Source: CAXBID01 sp963815305 (GTDB taxonomy: Bacteria > Bacteroidota > Bacteroidia > Flavobacteriales > Flavobacteriaceae). From it: a stretch of 64,000 nucleotides of DNA. The notes beneath the pieces were generated by a model that was not told the DNA's origin, did not search any database, and saw only the letters and a list, made by a program, of their open reading frames with translations. This document shows, in pieces, positions 19,085-28,465 of this stretch. The translations under genes and the position numbers were made by a program. The stretch spans positions 496,001 through 560,000 of the forward strand of contig CAWFFW010000002.1 in NCBI GenBank assembly GCA_963815305.1, read 5' to 3'. How positions within the stretch are numbered: position 1 is the first letter of the stretch; every line of letters begins with the position of its first letter.

Positions 19085-19262
19085 CTATAATACAGCGATA
19101 ATTGATATTTTGTTTTTAAATTTTGATTAAACACAAATATCAATAGAATAAATGAGTTTTTTATTACCTTTTTGTTAAAAATAATCGATGAAATGCAATT
19201 ATTTACCAAAATGTAGACTTAAAGTTTATCAAATATCTAATAAAATATTATTTATTAAATAT

Positions 19263-21752
19263 TTACTTCTTTTTTGAAGCTGCTTTTTTCTTAGTAACTT
19301 TCTTTTTTGGAGCTTTGGCCTCAATAAGTGCTTTTGCCTCATCTAAAGTCATTCCTGAAACATCTACCGTTTTTGGCAACTCAACTTTCACCTTACCCTT
19401 TATAACATTATGCCTTCCCCAACGTGCCTTTTCAACACGAATACCTTCGTCTTCCCAATTATGAATAACCTTATCTATTTCTTTTTGAATTTTTGTTTCA
19501 ATCAATTCAACAATATCGTCATCTGATAAATCGTCCCAATCGTATTTTTTATTTACGTTGATAAACATATTGTTCCATTTTATAAATGGCCCAAAACGCC
19601 CTTTACCCTTTTGCACAGGTAATTCATTATACATATATATAGGGGCATCTGCTTTTTGCTTTTCTTTAATTAAAACAATAGCATCATCTAATTCAACACT
19701 TAACGGATCAGTTCCCTTTGGAAGCGATACAAATGTATCTCCAAATTTTACGTACGGTCCATAACGTCCATTATTTACTTCTACATCTTCACTCTCGTAA
19801 ATTCCTAATTTTTTTGGAAGCTGAAATAAATCCATCGCTTCCTCATAGGTAATGGTGTTTAATTGCTGGTCTGGACTTAAACTTGCAAACTGAGGTTTTT
19901 CTTCATCATCTACAGTTCCTACTTGTACCATAGGACCAAATTTTCCTAAACGCACACTGACTCGTTTTCCTGTTTTTGGATCTTCACCCAAAATACGTTC
20001 ACCAGATTCTCTGTCCGCATTTTCTTTGACATCTTCCACTTTAGGGTGAAAATCTTTATAAAACGACTTCATCATTTTCTTCCAGTCTTCCTTTCCTTCA
20101 GCAATATCATCAAAATCAGCTTCTACTTTCGCTGTAAAATTGTAATCTAAAATACCTCCAAAATGATTGACTAAAAAATCGGTTACAATCATTCCAATAT
20201 CTGTTGGCACTAGTTTACCTTTATCTGAACCTACTTTTTCAGTAAGTGTTTTATCTTTTACTTTGCCATCTTCTAAAGTAAGCTGTGTGTAATCACGCTC
20301 TTCACCTTCAACCGTTCCTTTTTCAACATAATTTCTATTTTGAATGGTTGAAATAGTTGGCGCATAAGTTGACGGACGACCAATACCCAACTCCTCTAAT
20401 TTTTTAACCAAAGACGCTTCAGTATATCTTGCTGGCGGACGTGTATAACGCTCGGTAGCTGTAATGTAATTATTAAGAAGATTTTCATTCGTTTTCATTG
20501 CTGGCAACATCCCATCTTGCTCAACATCTTCATCATCAGTGCCTTCTAAATATACTTTTAAAAAGCCATCAAAAGTAATAACCTCCCCATTAGCTGTAAA
20601 CGTTTCCTTATGTGTTGACGCTCCAATTTTTACGTTGGTACGCTCCAATTCTGCTTCACTCATTTGTGATGCAATGGAACGTTTCCAAATTAAATCGTAT
20701 AAACGCGCCTGATCATAATCGATATCCACAGAATGCAACGAAAAATCTGTTGGACGAATAGCCTCATGCGCTTCCTGTGCGCCTTTTGCTTTTCCTTTAT
20801 AATTCCGAGGTTTACTATATTTTTTACCGTAAGCATCTTTTATTTCTGCCTCTGCTCCTTTTCTTGCTTCGTCAGATAAATTCACACTATCTGTCCTCAT
20901 ATAGGTAATTAAACCCGCTTCGTATAAGCGTTGTGCCATTGTCATGGTTTTACTTACCGAAAAATATAATTTACGCGATGCCTCTTGTTGTAACGTTGAT
21001 GTAGTAAACGGTGCTGCTGGGGATTTTTTTGCTGGTTTTCTTTGTAAATCCGAAACTTTAAAAGTTGCCGAAGCATTTTTTTCTAAGAATTTTTGAGCCG
21101 CCGCTTTGGTATCAAAATTTTTCGGCAATTTAGCCTTAAATGTTTGCCCTTCTTCATTTGAAAATTCTGCATCAATTCTATAGGAAGCCTGTGGACTAAA
21201 CTTTTGAATATCTCTTTCTTTTTCAACAATTAAACGCACTGAAACGGATTGTACTCTACCTGCTGATAAGCCGCCTTTTACTTTTCTCCAAAGTACTGGG
21301 GAAAGCTCATAACCAACAATTCTATCTAAAACACGGCGTGCTTGTTGTGCATCAACTAAATCATAATCTATACCTCTTGGGTTTTCAATAGCTTTTTGTA
21401 TAGCCGTTTTGGTAATTTCATGAAAAACAATACGTTTTGTTTTGGCTTTATCTAATTTTAAAGTCTCGGCTAAATGCCACGCAATAGCTTCACCTTCTCT
21501 ATCTTCATCACTTGCTAACCATACCCACTCTGCTTTTTTAGCTAAATCTTTAAGCTTTTTTACAATTGCTTTTTTATCTTTTGAAACTTCATATTTTGGA
21601 TCGAAATTACCTTCAACATCAACACCTAATTCCTTTGAGGGTAAATCAGAAATATGTCCGAAACTAGATTCTACTTTAAAATCTTTTCCTAAAAATTTTT
21701 CAATAGTTTTTGCCTTAGCAGGTGACTCTACAATCACTAAATTCTTCGCCAT
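19263..21752 (-). CDS. topA: DNA topoisomerase I
   Basis: An 829-residue type IA topoisomerase that relaxes negative supercoils. The N-terminal Toprim domain shows VESPAKAKTIEKFLG and DEDREGEAIAWHL; the catalytic Tyr lies in LITYMRTDS (about 283). The C-terminal third carries Toprim-associated repeats (GKFGPMVQVG, GRYGPYVKFG, GRFGPFIKW) in place of zinc fingers, then a Lys-rich tail. Length is normal. A perfect -7 box TACATTTG (21780-21773) lies upstream, though its -33 box is poor. Confidence 0.97.
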   Translation of the reverse strand: MAKNLVIVESPAKAKTIEKFLGKDFKVESSFGHISDLPSKELGVDVEGNFDPKYEVSKDKKAIVKKLKDLAKKAEWVWLASDEDREGEAIAWHLAETLKLDKAKTKRIVFHEITKTAIQKAIENPRGIDYDLVDAQQARRVLDRIVGYELSPVLWRKVKGGLSAGRVQSVSVRLIVEKERDIQKFSPQASYRIDAEFSNEEGQTFKAKLPKNFDTKAAAQKFLEKNASATFKVSDLQRKPAKKSPAAPFTTSTLQQEASRKLYFSVSKTMTMAQRLYEAGLITYMRTDSVNLSDEARKGAEAEIKDAYGKKYSKPRNYKGKAKGAQEAHEAIRPTDFSLHSVDIDYDQARLYDLIWKRSIASQMSEAELERTNVKIGASTHKETFTANGEVITFDGFLKVYLEGTDDEDVEQDGMLPAMKTNENLLNNYITATERYTRPPARYTEASLVKKLEELGIGRPSTYAPTISTIQNRNYVEKGTVEGEERDYTQLTLEDGKVKDKTLTEKVGSDKGKLVPTDIGMIVTDFLVNHFGGILDYNFTAKVEADFDDIAEGKEDWKKMMKSFYKDFHPKVEDVKENADRESGERILGEDPKTGKRVSVRLGKFGPMVQVGTVDDEEKPQFASLSPDQQLNTITYEEAMDLFQLPKKLGIYESEDVEVNNGRYGPYVKFGDTFVSLPKGTDPLSVELDDAIVLIKEKQKADAPIYMYNELPVQKGKGRFGPFIKWNNMFINVNKKYDWDDLSDDDIVELIETKIQKEIDKVIHNWEDEGIRVEKARWGRHNVIKGKVKVELPKTVDVSGMTLDEAKALIEAKAPKKKVTKKKAASKKK

Positions 21753-21772
21753 ACTTGATTTTTTTGAGGGTA

Positions 21773-21780
21773 CAAATGTA
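21773..21780 (-). promoter_or_regulatory. -7 promoter element of topA
   Basis: TACATTTG on the minus strand fits TAnnTTTG exactly and would start transcription near 21766, about 14 bases ahead of topA. No good -33 TTTG stands at the normal distance, so the promoter may be weak or assisted. Confidence 0.45.
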
Positions 21781-21835
21781 TAGCAAAAAAAGTTTATCTG
21801 CCTAATTTTACTGATTATCTGTTAATTATTTAAAT

Positions 21836-21875
21836 AAAAAACACCGAATTTAAAGATAATAAATACGGTGTTTTT
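21836..21875 (-). terminator. Terminator between the membrane protein gene and topA
   Basis: AAAAACACCG and CGGTGTTTTT form a 10-bp stem with an AT-rich loop of 20 bases, 17 bases past the stop of the upstream gene. Confidence 0.75.
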
Positions 21876-21891
21876 ATATATTTTGAAATTT

Positions 21892-22674
21892 CTATTCTTG
21901 AATTGTGCCAATTTCTTCAATGGCACTAGCCTCTTCAAAACCAACCACTTTTTTGTATATTAAATAGGTTGGATGATACATAAATGGAGATAAAAATAAT
22001 GATCCAATACCACAAGTTAAAATAGTAAGCAATACAAGGATTATATATGAAACAATAAAGAGACCAAAAGAAATTAACCATTTTTTTGTACCTAGTTTAA
22101 AACTAGCTTTGACCACTTCGCCTACACTTAATTCTGCATTAAAAGCAAATATTACTGCGAAAAATGACAATGGGACTATGGTATATATTAATGGAATATA
22201 ACATAACAATGCTGATGGTATTGCTATTAAGATTGTAATCAACATCAATAAAAATGTTTTAGTTAAATATTTACCTTTTACAAAGTAAAAAAAGTCTGTG
22301 GTTACAACCTGCTCATTATAATCTATCTTCTTCATGATTCTATAAAAAGCCGCATTTAAAGCGACTGTAATGGCTCCTAAAACGAATATTCCAACAATTA
22401 TGAAAACTATATAAAGTACAGACATACTCGCAAAAAAGTTAGAATACGCTTCGTTATCAGTATATCCATTTTCTTGTTGAGCTATTATCATACCAATTAG
22501 AGGTACATACATAACTATAATTAAAGGTAAAATTACTATTAAAGTAAAGAGCTGTAATAAAAAACCTTGTAACCAAGTTTTTTTAAATAATTCGATAGAT
22601 TCGTTAAAAACAGTACCGAAATCAAGTTCTTTAGCGGCTTCTATTTTTTGTATTATACTGTTAATTGTATTCAT
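21892..22674 (-). CDS. Multi-pass membrane protein of unknown function
   Basis: A 260-residue integral inner membrane protein with about six hydrophobic segments. A short N-terminal amphipathic part (AKELDFGTVFNESIELFKKTW) precedes the first helix. The pattern resembles membrane domains found next to glycerophosphodiester phosphodiesterases, but no catalytic domain is present and I do not assign a role. It is expressed separately from its neighbours, with terminators on both sides (21836-21875 and 22726-22760). Confidence 0.7.
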   Translation of the reverse strand: MNTINSIIQKIEAAKELDFGTVFNESIELFKKTWLQGFLLQLFTLIVILPLIIVMYVPLIGMIIAQQENGYTDNEAYSNFFASMSVLYIVFIIVGIFVLGAITVALNAAFYRIMKKIDYNEQVVTTDFFYFVKGKYLTKTFLLMLITILIAIPSALLCYIPLIYTIVPLSFFAVIFAFNAELSVGEVVKASFKLGTKKWLISFGLFIVSYIILVLLTILTCGIGSLFLSPFMYHPTYLIYKKVVGFEEASAIEEIGTIQE

Positions 22675-22725
22675 GATTTTTTAGGTTTGGTTATTTGTTA
22701 AAGGATAAATATAATCATTTTAGGC

Positions 22726-22760
22726 AAAAAAAAATCCTGCATTAAACAGGATTTTTTTTT
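22726..22760 (-). terminator. Terminator after the LVIVD lipoprotein gene
   Basis: A run of A, the stem ATCCTG / CAGGAT with a small loop, and nine T, 14 bases past the stop; strong in both directions. Confidence 0.85.
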
Positions 22761-22774
22761 ACTAAATAATTTTT

Positions 22775-24016
22775 TTAGTTTAATGAATAACTACTAATTA
22801 GTTTTACATCATTTTGTAAATATTTATATTGATACAACGTATTATTACCAATCATTAATAAAGAATTTTGAAGTGGAATAACATCTTTAGATTGAATATT
22901 CTTTATCGTTTTTATTTCTTTCACATCTAACGGATTCATTTTATTAAACAGCTTTAAGCCCGCAGTGCCATCACACACAAATAACATATGTTCTCTAATT
23001 CCTAAGCCGTAAGGATTCTCTAATTCGTGTCGTGCTGCCAGAGTAGGATTATATTTATCACTAATATCAATGATTTCTAAAACGCTTTCTAACTGTCCGC
23101 AATCGTTTCCTCCTCTTAAAGTTAAATACGCATAATTTCCGTCAACCACCACGGGGTCGCAACCTTCCCAATGTGTAAATTCTGAAATATACTCTGGAGA
23201 AGATGGGTTGCTTAAGCTATAAATATACATGCCGTTAGTACTTCCTAAATACAAATAATCATTAGCTTCAAACATCGTTTCAATATTCCAACCTGCGTAT
23301 TGTGTGTTTGCTAAAGTTGGTTCTGCTAAATTTTGAATATTAAAAATAGCCATTTTGTAATTCCCTACTGTGTACAAATAATTATCAACTATTTGAAAAC
23401 GCGCTAACGAACCTCCGGCACCAACATTAGATTCTCCTCTGGTTCCGCTATTTAGCGCTACACCATCAAAAAGCACATCAATAAACCTATCATCCACTTT
23501 TTTACGTCGTTCTTGCTTTACCGTCCATCCTACAATAATATCTTCTTCATAATTATATTTTCCATAATCAAAAGCCTCAGCTTCAATAGGAACTTGAAAA
23601 TCGTAAACATTAAAAACATCTTCTAAACGTTCAACCTCTTTAATCATATTCATGTCAGAAATATCAAAAACGACTAAATCTGTAGCGCTATCAGCAAATA
23701 AATAATTGTCTTTTACCGAAATATCTTCATTTCCAGGAATAGTTATAAATTTAATTTTCTTCGGTATTCTTGGATTCGTGTTATCTATAATATGAATCCC
23801 TGTAACATCATTAACAAAAATATAATTATTATAAACATAAATTTTACCAGCTTCTTGAATAGCTTTTGCAGAAGAAACATCAACTGATTTCCTGAATTCA
23901 AATTTACTCATTAATTCGGGCGTAGCTACCATAACCAATTCATAATCTGAGTCATCAGTATCACAAGCACTACATAGTATTAATAAAAATATAAATAATG
24001 GATATTTTGTTTTCAT
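22775..24016 (-). CDS. LVIVD-repeat beta-propeller lipoprotein
   Basis: A 413-residue lipoprotein with signal peptide and lipobox LCSAC (Cys near 18). The body has repeated segments such as YIFVNDVTGIHIIDNTNPRIP and YLFADSATDLVVFDISD, the LVIVD repeat that builds a beta-propeller-like surface domain. Function unknown; such proteins are taken as binding or display proteins. It follows a second lipoprotein gene after 36 bases, so the two probably form one transcript. Confidence 0.85.
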   Translation of the reverse strand: MKTKYPLFIFLLILCSACDTDDSDYELVMVATPELMSKFEFRKSVDVSSAKAIQEAGKIYVYNNYIFVNDVTGIHIIDNTNPRIPKKIKFITIPGNEDISVKDNYLFADSATDLVVFDISDMNMIKEVERLEDVFNVYDFQVPIEAEAFDYGKYNYEEDIIVGWTVKQERRKKVDDRFIDVLFDGVALNSGTRGESNVGAGGSLARFQIVDNYLYTVGNYKMAIFNIQNLAEPTLANTQYAGWNIETMFEANDYLYLGSTNGMYIYSLSNPSSPEYISEFTHWEGCDPVVVDGNYAYLTLRGGNDCGQLESVLEIIDISDKYNPTLAARHELENPYGLGIREHMLFVCDGTAGLKLFNKMNPLDVKEIKTIKNIQSKDVIPLQNSLLMIGNNTLYQYKYLQNDVKLISSYSLN

Positions 24017-24052
24017 AGCTTGGTTGATTTAATTTTTTTATTCTTAAAATGA

Positions 24053-24742
24053 TTAATATTTCAATATGGGATATCCATTTTGACAATCGACACTTATGGG
24101 TTGATTAGGAAGGTCGCACGTTGACGTAATACTCCATTTTATATTGAATTCTTTTTCTAAAGCAGTGTATGCGTTAACCTTTTCCAGAAATACTACTTCA
24201 ATTTCTTTTGGATAAGCAATATAACCCTGAGAACCTCCACACGCTTTAGCGCCATAAGCAGTAAAGTTCCAATCTTTAGCGTTCTCACATAAAAAATCAT
24301 ACTTTAATTCATAAAGCTCATCAAACAAACTTATCAAAACTTGATGATCTAACTCTTGTTCGGTATATTCTCTCTCAATCACCAATTCATTTTCAGTAAG
24401 TGATACTATAAGCCATGAAGCACTAGCAGGATAAAAATCGTTGTAAGATATTGAAACAACATTGCTTTCCTGTTGCCAATTACCTTCATAATTATAATAT
24501 AATAACGGAGGAGTTCCACACCAACCCGATGATCTAAGAATGACTTTTCCTCCTACTTTAAACGTAAGACTATTATCTTCATCAGGCACACTTTCTACCT
24601 TTTTATAAGTTAGCTTACCATCATCATAAGTAGGCTCAATCCATGTCCCAATTAACAAATTATTGGACTCTTTAATTTCATTATTCATTTCGTCACAAGA
24701 GAATACACAAATAAAAACTAAAAAGAGAAATTTTATTTTCAT
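24053..24742 (-). CDS. Lipoprotein of unknown function, lipocalin-like N-terminus
   Basis: A 229-residue lipoprotein with lipobox VFSC (Cys near 16). The segment LLIGTWIEP resembles the start of lipocalin-like lipoproteins of Bacteroidota. The C-terminal 85 residues form a separate Cys-containing unit (CENAKDWNFTAYGAKACGG, then CDLPNQPISVDC), where I infer a disulfide. No enzyme motif is visible. First gene of the pair with the LVIVD lipoprotein and divergent from miaB. Confidence 0.7.
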   Translation of the reverse strand: MKIKFLFLVFICVFSCDEMNNEIKESNNLLIGTWIEPTYDDGKLTYKKVESVPDEDNSLTFKVGGKVILRSSGWCGTPPLLYYNYEGNWQQESNVVSISYNDFYPASASWLIVSLTENELVIEREYTEQELDHQVLISLFDELYELKYDFLCENAKDWNFTAYGAKACGGSQGYIAYPKEIEVVFLEKVNAYTALEKEFNIKWSITSTCDLPNQPISVDCQNGYPILKY

Positions 24743-24817
24743 AACTAAACTGGTTTTATGTTTAGATGCTGTTACCGCATAATGGTTGCGTTAAATAAAC
24801 AAAATTTTAACTGCCAC

Positions 24818-24850
24818 TTTGTCATAAAATACAAATTAGTTGTATCTTTG
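24818..24850 (+). promoter_or_regulatory. Promoter of miaB
   Basis: TTTG (24818-24821), 21 bases and TATCTTTG (24843-24850) match the Bacteroidota consensus with a slightly long spacer. Start of transcription would be near 24857. The short leader carries the quasi-palindrome AACCGCTAGTGGTT (24861-24874). Confidence 0.6.
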
Positions 24851-24884
24851 CGTAATTATTAACCGCTAGTGGTTTTAATGATTT

Positions 24885-26366
24885 ATGGAAAAAATTATAG
24901 ACGAAAATAAACAGGGAGACTCTCTAGTTCTTAATCAAAAAATAGGTAACAAACGAAAACTTTTTATTGAAAGTTATGGGTGCGCTATGAATTTTAGCGA
25001 TAGCGAGATTGTAGCTTCCATACTGGCTGAACAGGGCTATAATACCACCAAAAATTTAGAAGATGCCGATTTGGTTTTGGTAAACACCTGTTCTATTCGA
25101 GATAAAGCAGAACAAACCGTTCGTAAACGTTTAGAAAAATATAATGCTGTAAAGCGTGACCTGAACCCTAAAATGAAAGTTGGTGTTTTAGGCTGTATGG
25201 CTGAACGCCTTAAAACTAAATTTCTTGAAGAAGAAAAAATAGTCGATTTGGTTGTAGGACCAGATGCTTATAAAGATTTACCAAACCTTTTAGCCGAGGT
25301 TGATGACGGTAGAGATGCTATAAATGTTATCCTATCAAAAGAAGAAACATACGGTGATATTTCACCAGTGCGATTAAATACAAATGGTGTTACAGCTTTG
25401 GTATCTATAACACGTGGATGCGATAATATGTGTACCTTTTGTGTTGTTCCATTTACGCGAGGACGAGAACGTAGCAGAGACCCACAAAGTATTATTGAAG
25501 AGGTTAACGATTTATGGAACCGAGGTTATAAAGAAATAACCCTACTTGGGCAAAATGTTGACAGTTATTTATGGTACGGCGGTGGATTGAAAAAAGATTT
25601 TGCTAAAGCCAGTGAGATTCAAAAAGCGACCTCTTTAAATTTCTCTAACCTTTTGGAACTTTGCGCCAAAACACAACCCAAAATGCGGATTCGTTTTTCA
25701 ACCTCAAACCCACAGGATTTAACATTGGATGTGATTGAAACTATGGCAAAACACCAAAATATTTGTAATCATATTCATTTACCAGTACAAAGTGGAAGCA
25801 ACCGTATATTAAAGGAAATGAATCGTTTACATACGCGTGAAGAGTATATGGAATTGATTGATAGTATTCGTGAAATCATTCCTAATTGTGCTATAAGTCA
25901 AGATATGATTGTTGGTTTTCCAACGGAAACCGAAGACGATTTTCAAGATACAGTTGCCTTAATGAATTATGTAAAATACAATTTTGGCTATATGTATAAA
26001 TATTCTGAACGCCCAGGAACTATGGCAGGACGAAATATGGAAGATGATGTTCCTGAAGCAACAAAAAAACGGAGATTACAAGACATTGTTGATTTACAAC
26101 GTATACATAGTGAAATTAGAACCAACGAATGGTTAAATACCACTGTTAAAGTATTAATTGAAAAGGAATCGAAAAAATCAGATAAACAATGGTCTGGTAG
26201 AACACCACAAAATATTGTTGCTGTTTTTCCTAAAGAAAACTTCAAAATCGGTGATTTTGTAAATGTAAAAATCACTAATTGTACGAGTGCAACACTTATT
26301 GGAGAAGCTATCCACGAAACCCCCAGAGGGAGAAATGTTTACGAAACTGAAACTCCCGTAAATTAA
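24885..26366 (+). CDS. miaB: tRNA-2-methylthio-N6-dimethylallyladenosine synthase MiaB
   Basis: A 493-residue radical SAM methylthiotransferase that converts i6A37 to ms2i6A37 in tRNAs reading UNN codons. The N-terminal UPF0004 domain has three cluster cysteines (ESYGCAMNFSD, NTCSIRD, GCMAE). The radical SAM motif CDNMCTFC lies near residue 179, and a C-terminal TRAM domain follows. All ligands are intact. First gene of the rightward miaB - sigma-54 activator - lptE - TPR - secG stretch. Confidence 0.97.
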   Translation: MEKIIDENKQGDSLVLNQKIGNKRKLFIESYGCAMNFSDSEIVASILAEQGYNTTKNLEDADLVLVNTCSIRDKAEQTVRKRLEKYNAVKRDLNPKMKVGVLGCMAERLKTKFLEEEKIVDLVVGPDAYKDLPNLLAEVDDGRDAINVILSKEETYGDISPVRLNTNGVTALVSITRGCDNMCTFCVVPFTRGRERSRDPQSIIEEVNDLWNRGYKEITLLGQNVDSYLWYGGGLKKDFAKASEIQKATSLNFSNLLELCAKTQPKMRIRFSTSNPQDLTLDVIETMAKHQNICNHIHLPVQSGSNRILKEMNRLHTREEYMELIDSIREIIPNCAISQDMIVGFPTETEDDFQDTVALMNYVKYNFGYMYKYSERPGTMAGRNMEDDVPEATKKRRLQDIVDLQRIHSEIRTNEWLNTTVKVLIEKESKKSDKQWSGRTPQNIVAVFPKENFKIGDFVNVKITNCTSATLIGEAIHETPRGRNVYETETPVN

Positions 26367-26445
26367 TTTTAAAAAAACACACCCTTTATTATGAAACAAC
26401 ATATAATGTTTAACATTTTAAATTCTCCCTTAAGGAGCTAGGGCT

Positions 26446-27714
26446 ATGGAATCAGTACAAGCTACGAAACAACGTTTTGGTATTATTGGCAACACACCAT
26501 CCCTAAACCGCGCTATTGAAAAAGCTATTCAAGTATCCCCGACTGACATTTCAGTCTTGGTTACTGGAGAAAGCGGTGTAGGTAAAGAAAGTATTCCTAA
26601 AATAATACACCAATTATCTCATAGAAAACATAATAAATATATTGCTGTAAACTGCGGTGCCATACCCGAAGGCACGATTGATAGTGAGCTTTTCGGACAT
26701 GAAAAGGGGTCTTTCACAGGAGCTACTCAAACTCGTGAGGGTTATTTTGAAGTGGCTGATAGTGGCACTATTTTTCTTGACGAAGTTGGTGAATTACCTT
26801 TAACAACCCAAGTACGTTTATTACGTGTTTTAGAAAATGGTGAATTTTTAAAAGTTGGCTCTAGTAAAGTACAAAAAACCAATGTTCGTATTGTCGCTGC
26901 TACCAATATGAATATGTTTGAAGCTATTGAGAAAGGGAAATTTCGTGAGGATTTGTACTATAGATTGAGTACGGTAGATATCCATTTACCGCCGCTAAGA
27001 GAGCGTAAAGATGATATCCATTTATTATTCAGAAAATTTGCTAGCGACTTTGCCTTAAAATATAAAATGCCAACGGTTAAACTTACCGATGAAGCTATAG
27101 AAACACTATTAAAACACCGTTGGAGTGGCAACATCAGACAATTACGGAATATAGCAGAACAAGTATCGGTTTTAGAGCAAAACAGAACCATTTCAGCAGA
27201 TACCCTGCGAGGTTACCTTCCTACTTCTGGCGCTAATTTACCAGCGGTGATTAAAACATCTAAGTCTGATGGTGATTTTAGTAGCGAGCGGGAAATTTTA
27301 TATAAAGTGCTGTTTGATATGAAAAGTGACCTGAATGATTTAAAAAAACTCACTATGGAATTAATGAAATCGGGAAATATCAAAGATGTTGAAAAAGATC
27401 ATGAAAGTCTTATTCAAAAAATTTATGGTGATAATGAAGATGATGATACCGCTTTTGAAGATGCTAATAACGATACCGAAGTTTTATCTATTTCAGAACA
27501 TTCAACAAATCAAGAAGGAAAAACGAATACTCAAGATAAATATTATTTTGCAGAAGAAATTGAGGAAGAAGAAACGTTATCACTTCATGACAAAGAATTG
27601 GAATTGATAAAAAAATCGCTTGAACGTCACCACGGAAAGCGTAAATTAGCCGCTGCAGAACTTGGAATAAGCGAACGCACGCTGTACCGAAAGATTAAAC
27701 AATATGACCTTTAA
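26446..27714 (+). CDS. Sigma-54-dependent transcription activator (AAA+ plus Fis-type HTH)
   Basis: A 422-residue enhancer-binding protein that opens RNA polymerase-sigma-54 complexes. The AAA+ domain has Walker A GESGVGKES (about 41), the sigma-54-contact loop as GSFTGA in place of GAFTGA (about 91), Walker B FLDEVGELP, and an Arg finger region FREDLYYRL. An acidic linker (about 300-370) leads to the Fis-type HTH (HHGKRKLAAAELGISERTLYRK). There is no N-terminal receiver or sensing domain, so activity may be set by its level, the acidic linker or a partner. An SD-like AAGGAG precedes the ATG, unusual in this phylum. A -24/-12 signal stands before groES, about 2.1 kb downstream. Confidence 0.93.
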   Translation: MESVQATKQRFGIIGNTPSLNRAIEKAIQVSPTDISVLVTGESGVGKESIPKIIHQLSHRKHNKYIAVNCGAIPEGTIDSELFGHEKGSFTGATQTREGYFEVADSGTIFLDEVGELPLTTQVRLLRVLENGEFLKVGSSKVQKTNVRIVAATNMNMFEAIEKGKFREDLYYRLSTVDIHLPPLRERKDDIHLLFRKFASDFALKYKMPTVKLTDEAIETLLKHRWSGNIRQLRNIAEQVSVLEQNRTISADTLRGYLPTSGANLPAVIKTSKSDGDFSSEREILYKVLFDMKSDLNDLKKLTMELMKSGNIKDVEKDHESLIQKIYGDNEDDDTAFEDANNDTEVLSISEHSTNQEGKTNTQDKYYFAEEIEEEETLSLHDKELELIKKSLERHHGKRKLAAAELGISERTLYRKIKQYDL

Positions 27715-27762
27715 AAAAGCAACAAAGCTTATAACTGCTCGTTATAAAATTATTAACTAAAT

Positions 27763-27787
27763 GTCACACTGAGTGAAGTCTAAGTGT
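27763..27787 (+). repeat. Short GAGTGAAGT-type intergenic repeat fragment
   Basis: The string TGTCACACTGAGTGAAGT followed by CTAAGTG resembles a short dispersed repeat I know from many Flavobacteriaceae genomes. Only one copy is seen in this window, so its repeat status here rests on recall. Confidence 0.35.
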
Positions 27788-27798
27788 TTTACTATCAA

Positions 27799-28308
27799 AT
27801 GAAAAAATATACCATCTCCTTTTTACTTTTAGCTTTTAGTTTTTTACTTTCGAACTGTGGTATTTATTCGTTTACAGGAGCTTCCATTCCTTCTGATGTT
27901 AAAACGTACCAAGTAAATCGTTTTGAAAACACATCACTTTTATTTGAACCAGGCTTGGATCTTCTTTTTAAGAATACACTTCAAGATTTAATTCTCAATC
28001 AAACCAATTTAAGCTTGGTAACATCAAACGGAGATTTAGTTTACGAAGGCGAAATTACAGATTATAGAATTTCACCAACAACATCTACTTCACAAAATAC
28101 TGCTGCACAAAACCGATTAACAATAAGTGTGAAACTTCGGTTTTACAATAAAAAGAAAGAAGAAGATGATTTAGAACAAACCTTTTCTTTTTTTTATGAT
28201 TACCCAGGAAATGCTCAGCTTATCGGCTCACAAAAAACCGCTGCGCATGAAGAAGTTTTTGAACGTATAACACAAGATATTTTTAATGCAACGCTTGCTA
28301 AATGGTAA
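27799..28308 (+). CDS. lptE: LPS assembly lipoprotein LptE
   Basis: A 169-residue outer membrane lipoprotein with a signal peptide and lipobox LLSNC, followed by GIYSFTGASIP, the start typical of Bacteroidota LptE. The body has the LptE mixed fold (VNRFENTSLLFEPGLDLLFKNTLQD; DLVYEGEITDYRISP). It plugs the LptD barrel to place lipopolysaccharide in the outer leaflet. I use the ATG at 27799 (MKKYTISFLL) rather than the frame start at 27784, because it gives a normal lipoprotein signal. Confidence 0.9.
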   Translation: MKKYTISFLLLAFSFLLSNCGIYSFTGASIPSDVKTYQVNRFENTSLLFEPGLDLLFKNTLQDLILNQTNLSLVTSNGDLVYEGEITDYRISPTTSTSQNTAAQNRLTISVKLRFYNKKKEEDDLEQTFSFFYDYPGNAQLIGSQKTAAHEEVFERITQDIFNATLAKW

Positions 28309-28465
28309 TTACGCTCTGTCTTTTACGCATCTTTACCCAAGAGACATAAAAAACACGTTTTTTAAATCAAAGTTGATATTTTAATATTTAAATTTATAAT
28401 CTCAAATAATATTTAGTGACTAATAATTTTTTTCTGAAGAAATGTCCGAAGGATAAAAGAGAACC

